Assembly: GCA_000708835.1 (NCBI GenBank)
Contig: DF237239.1
Location: 47,446 to 111,445, forward strand
Reading direction: 5' to 3'
Origin: Klebsormidium nitens
Taxonomy: Eukaryota > Streptophyta > Klebsormidiophyceae > Klebsormidiales > Klebsormidiaceae
Length of the DNA stretch: 64,000 nucleotides
A program made the position numbers and the translations under genes. Under the pieces are notes generated by a model that did not search any database, was not told the origin of the DNA, and saw only the letters and a program-made list of their open reading frames with translations. Position 1 is the first letter of the stretch. Every line of letters begins with the position of its first letter. Shown here one piece after another: positions 62,035 to 64,000 of the stretch.

Positions 62035-62350
62035 GGCTTTTCCCCGGGGCCAGTCCCCGGAGCCTCCCTGGACTCACTCCGGGGAGCAGCCAGGGAAGCG
62101 TACTCCCCGGGGTGCGACCGGACTCCGGGGAACCGGTCCCCGGGGTCGAGGGGCCGGGGACACCCCGTGCTGTCAGTCCCCGGCCTGTCCCCAAGTCCGG
62201 GGACCTGCTCCCCGCCCTGTCCGAGACCCCGGGGACGGCGACTCCGGGGAGCGACTCAGGGGAAGCCGTCCACGGAGTCTGGGCTCTGTGTCCCCGGACA
62301 TGCGACTGGTCCGGGGACAGCCACACCGGGGACGAGACTCGGGGAGCGAC
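62035..62350. repeat. CCGGGG-rich degenerate satellite island
   Basis: About 315 bases built from many degenerate, roughly palindromic words of the type ACTCCGGGGA and TCCCCGG on both strands. GC content is far above the flanks. Overlapping open frames here, on both strands, follow from the near absence of A/T-rich stop codons and are not genes. Confidence 0.8.
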
Positions 62351-62702
62351 TTTTTGACGTCATTGCGGGCCTTCGCCCGTGGCAGCAAGCAGGCAAAGAT
62401 GCTAAAGGGATAGATCAAGCTAGAGGCCAGCCGAGATTCAGCACAAGAGTGCAACAGGGAATCCTCACTGAGTTGCTAATTATATATATCGGATACGAAG
62501 CAGGACTTGAAACAATTATCAAGCACAGAAAAGGAAAGAAGCATACTGTAGACGGAAAACGAAACGGACGGATCAGAAATTTTGGAATGGTTGATCGACA
62601 AGTCTGCAATTCCGGCCGCATCATTCTGCTAAAGCGCATGCTATATATATAACCGTGATGCAATCGTACGCGGCATGGACTGGTTCAATCAGGCATGCAA
62701 TC
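62351..62702. other. Unique AT-richer spacer
   Basis: Separates the CCGGGG island from the inverted repeat. No gene recognised; short TATATA runs at about 62480 and 62642. Confidence 0.4.
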
Positions 62703-63036
62703 TGAGCGGGGACAAGGAGAATCGGTACCGGACGGAAGCTAAGGCTAGGGGCTGTTGGAACCGTGAACAGTGACGTCAGCTTTAGGTTGCTACGTCTTCG
62801 TGTCTACATCGGCCGTTCAAATGTCACCTACACAGCATCCGACGGCAAAAGTTGCGTTTGTGAATCCTAGCACTCCGTATTTAGCAATGTGCATATCAGC
62901 CGATAACCACTCCCACAGGATCTATCGATCTAACGCTTCAGAACCAGAGAGGTGTAACTTTGGGTTGAGAAACCGCGAATCTAACAGGCCCCAGCCTTAG
63001 CTTCCGTCCGGTACCGATTCTCTTTGTCCCTGCTCA
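62703..63036. mobile_element. 334-bp element with 54-bp inverted repeats
   Basis: Arm 62703-62756 pairs with arm 62983-63036 as inverted repeats, 50 of 54 bases, including 29 consecutive matches (AGCCTTAGCTTCCGTCCGGT and onward). The 226-bp spacer holds no recognisable coding sequence. Consistent with a MITE or foldback element, or with an RNA hairpin locus if transcribed. Confidence 0.7.
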
Positions 63037-64000
63037 ATCTGTAAAACTTCCGCGTCCACACTAACAATGCGGTGATTGACAAAACATCATCAGCGGCCAA
63101 AAAAACGGACAAACCCAGTGTCGTGCAGGCCTGGCCCGAGCCTAACGACCGCATGTTCGGAAAGATAAACCTGCGATCCAGTCGAGGTGTTTGGAATCAT
63201 ACAAGTTAACAAATCTACCAGAGCACGGCAAACTTGCAAGCGTCTTAGCCGACTGGAGGTGTTGCAAGAAGAAAGGACTCAGTCAAGTTTTCCTGACGCT
63301 CCGACACAAGAATTTAGACGCTTTTGTCACACCGACAGGGAAAATGCATGAGGGATTCCAAACCTTACGTTTGGGCAAGGCTAAAGACCACGACCTTTAC
63401 GTCAGAGATGCGACTCGATTGAGCAGTGAAACCATCACGCTTGCAAGCCCAAACACTGCAGGCGATCCGTGGTCTCCCTAGTCCAGCATGCAAGTGCGCA
63501 TACTTTTCCATGGCCGCAAACGGCGACATGCTCCCAAACCGCCCTTCTTCCGCTTCTTGGACCCCTTCCCGGGACCGCCCGATCTGAGGGCTCTCCTTCC
63601 TTTGCAAAGGCGGCGAATCCTCATCTGGCATCCTTGCGCTGGGCGGCCTTTCCTTCTGGTCGATCCGGCCTCTTCTGCTTCCCTTTATAGGCGGAATCCC
63701 ATCTTCGGCTTTACGCCAAGCACGCCTTTGTCGCCGTCTGAGTCCTGGCCGGGAACCCTCAACGACCTTTCGATTCCAAAAAATGTTTGGTGTCCGATTT
63801 GCGTCAGTGGACACATGATGTGTGCCATGGACGCTAGATTGTACAATACCGATCCGATCGTCGTACAAAAGCTTAAATTAAAGGCGCGGATCCTTGGATT
63901 GCTCATGCAAAGTCCGAAATATGTTCCGATCGCTGCCGGATGCACAAAGGGCGCGGTGCAAAACGAGAAGCTGAAATTCAAAATGATTTAAGCAATGTCA
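63037..64000. other. Unrecognised region with overlapping open frames
   Basis: A plus-strand frame (63488-63991, 167 codons) and an antisense frame (63365-63868) overlap. Neither shows a family I recognise. The antisense frame is Arg-rich. A gene may run off the right edge, but I cannot support one. Confidence 0.3.

Noticed and set aside
61977-62413. Several overlapping 100-126-codon open frames in the CCGGGG island
   Set aside because: Open in several frames on both strands because the repeat lacks stop codons; no protein family signal.
1-64000. CRISPR arrays, operons or ribosomal RNA genes
   Set aside because: None seen; spliced genes show the window is eukaryotic nuclear DNA.

Overview
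The window looks like nuclear DNA of a streptophyte (charophyte-grade) alga; a Klebsormidium-like filamentous alga is my best guess. Genes are split by many short GT-AG introns and exons are GC-rich. Plant-type genes (a CPL3/CPL4-like RNA polymerase II CTD phosphatase, a plant LRR receptor kinase, a GT61-like glycosyltransferase, a Root-cap-like secreted protein) sit beside genes normally kept only by organisms with motile cilia (CFAP184/CCDC96, CEP131) and beside a four-domain voltage-gated cation channel, a class land plants lack as far as I know. The species call is inference. All exon models below are read from splice sites, reading-frame phase and family resemblance; none has transcript support.

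Layout. 336-7750 (-): CTD phosphatase with an unusual RS-rich N-terminus, FCP1 catalytic domain and BRCT domain. 9135-18154 (+): LRR receptor-like kinase. 19159-20791 (-): MYND zinc-finger protein interrupted by a run of N that appears to be an assembly artefact, plus one frameshift. 22091-36514 (+): four-domain voltage-gated channel in 22 exons, about 1,846 residues, with a strongly asymmetric selectivity filter and a decayed duplicate of a pore exon. 38491-43154 (-): CFAP184/CCDC96. 44322-50753 (+): CEP131/AZI1, head to head with CFAP184. About 51.8-52.85 kb (-): an orphan C-terminal piece of a NOC1/CEBPZ-like ribosome-biogenesis gene. 53341-55271 (-): GT61-like glycosyltransferase. 55.7-56.8 kb: two inverted-repeat elements. 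57425-61263 (+): secreted Apple/PAN-like plus Root-cap-like gene. 61.3-64 kb: gene-poor, with a CCGGGG-rich island and a 54-bp inverted repeat.

How it fits together: the middle 28 kb (channel, CFAP184, CEP131) could be a motility neighbourhood. CFAP184 acts in the axoneme, CEP131 at basal bodies and centriolar satellites, and in green algae a related four-domain channel works in the flagellar membrane. The outer genes concern transcription (CTD phosphatase) and the cell surface or wall (receptor kinase, glycosyltransferase, secreted protein). Several local defects (23-bp repeat flanking an N run, frameshifts at homopolymers) look more like assembly or base-calling faults than biology, and I list them separately.
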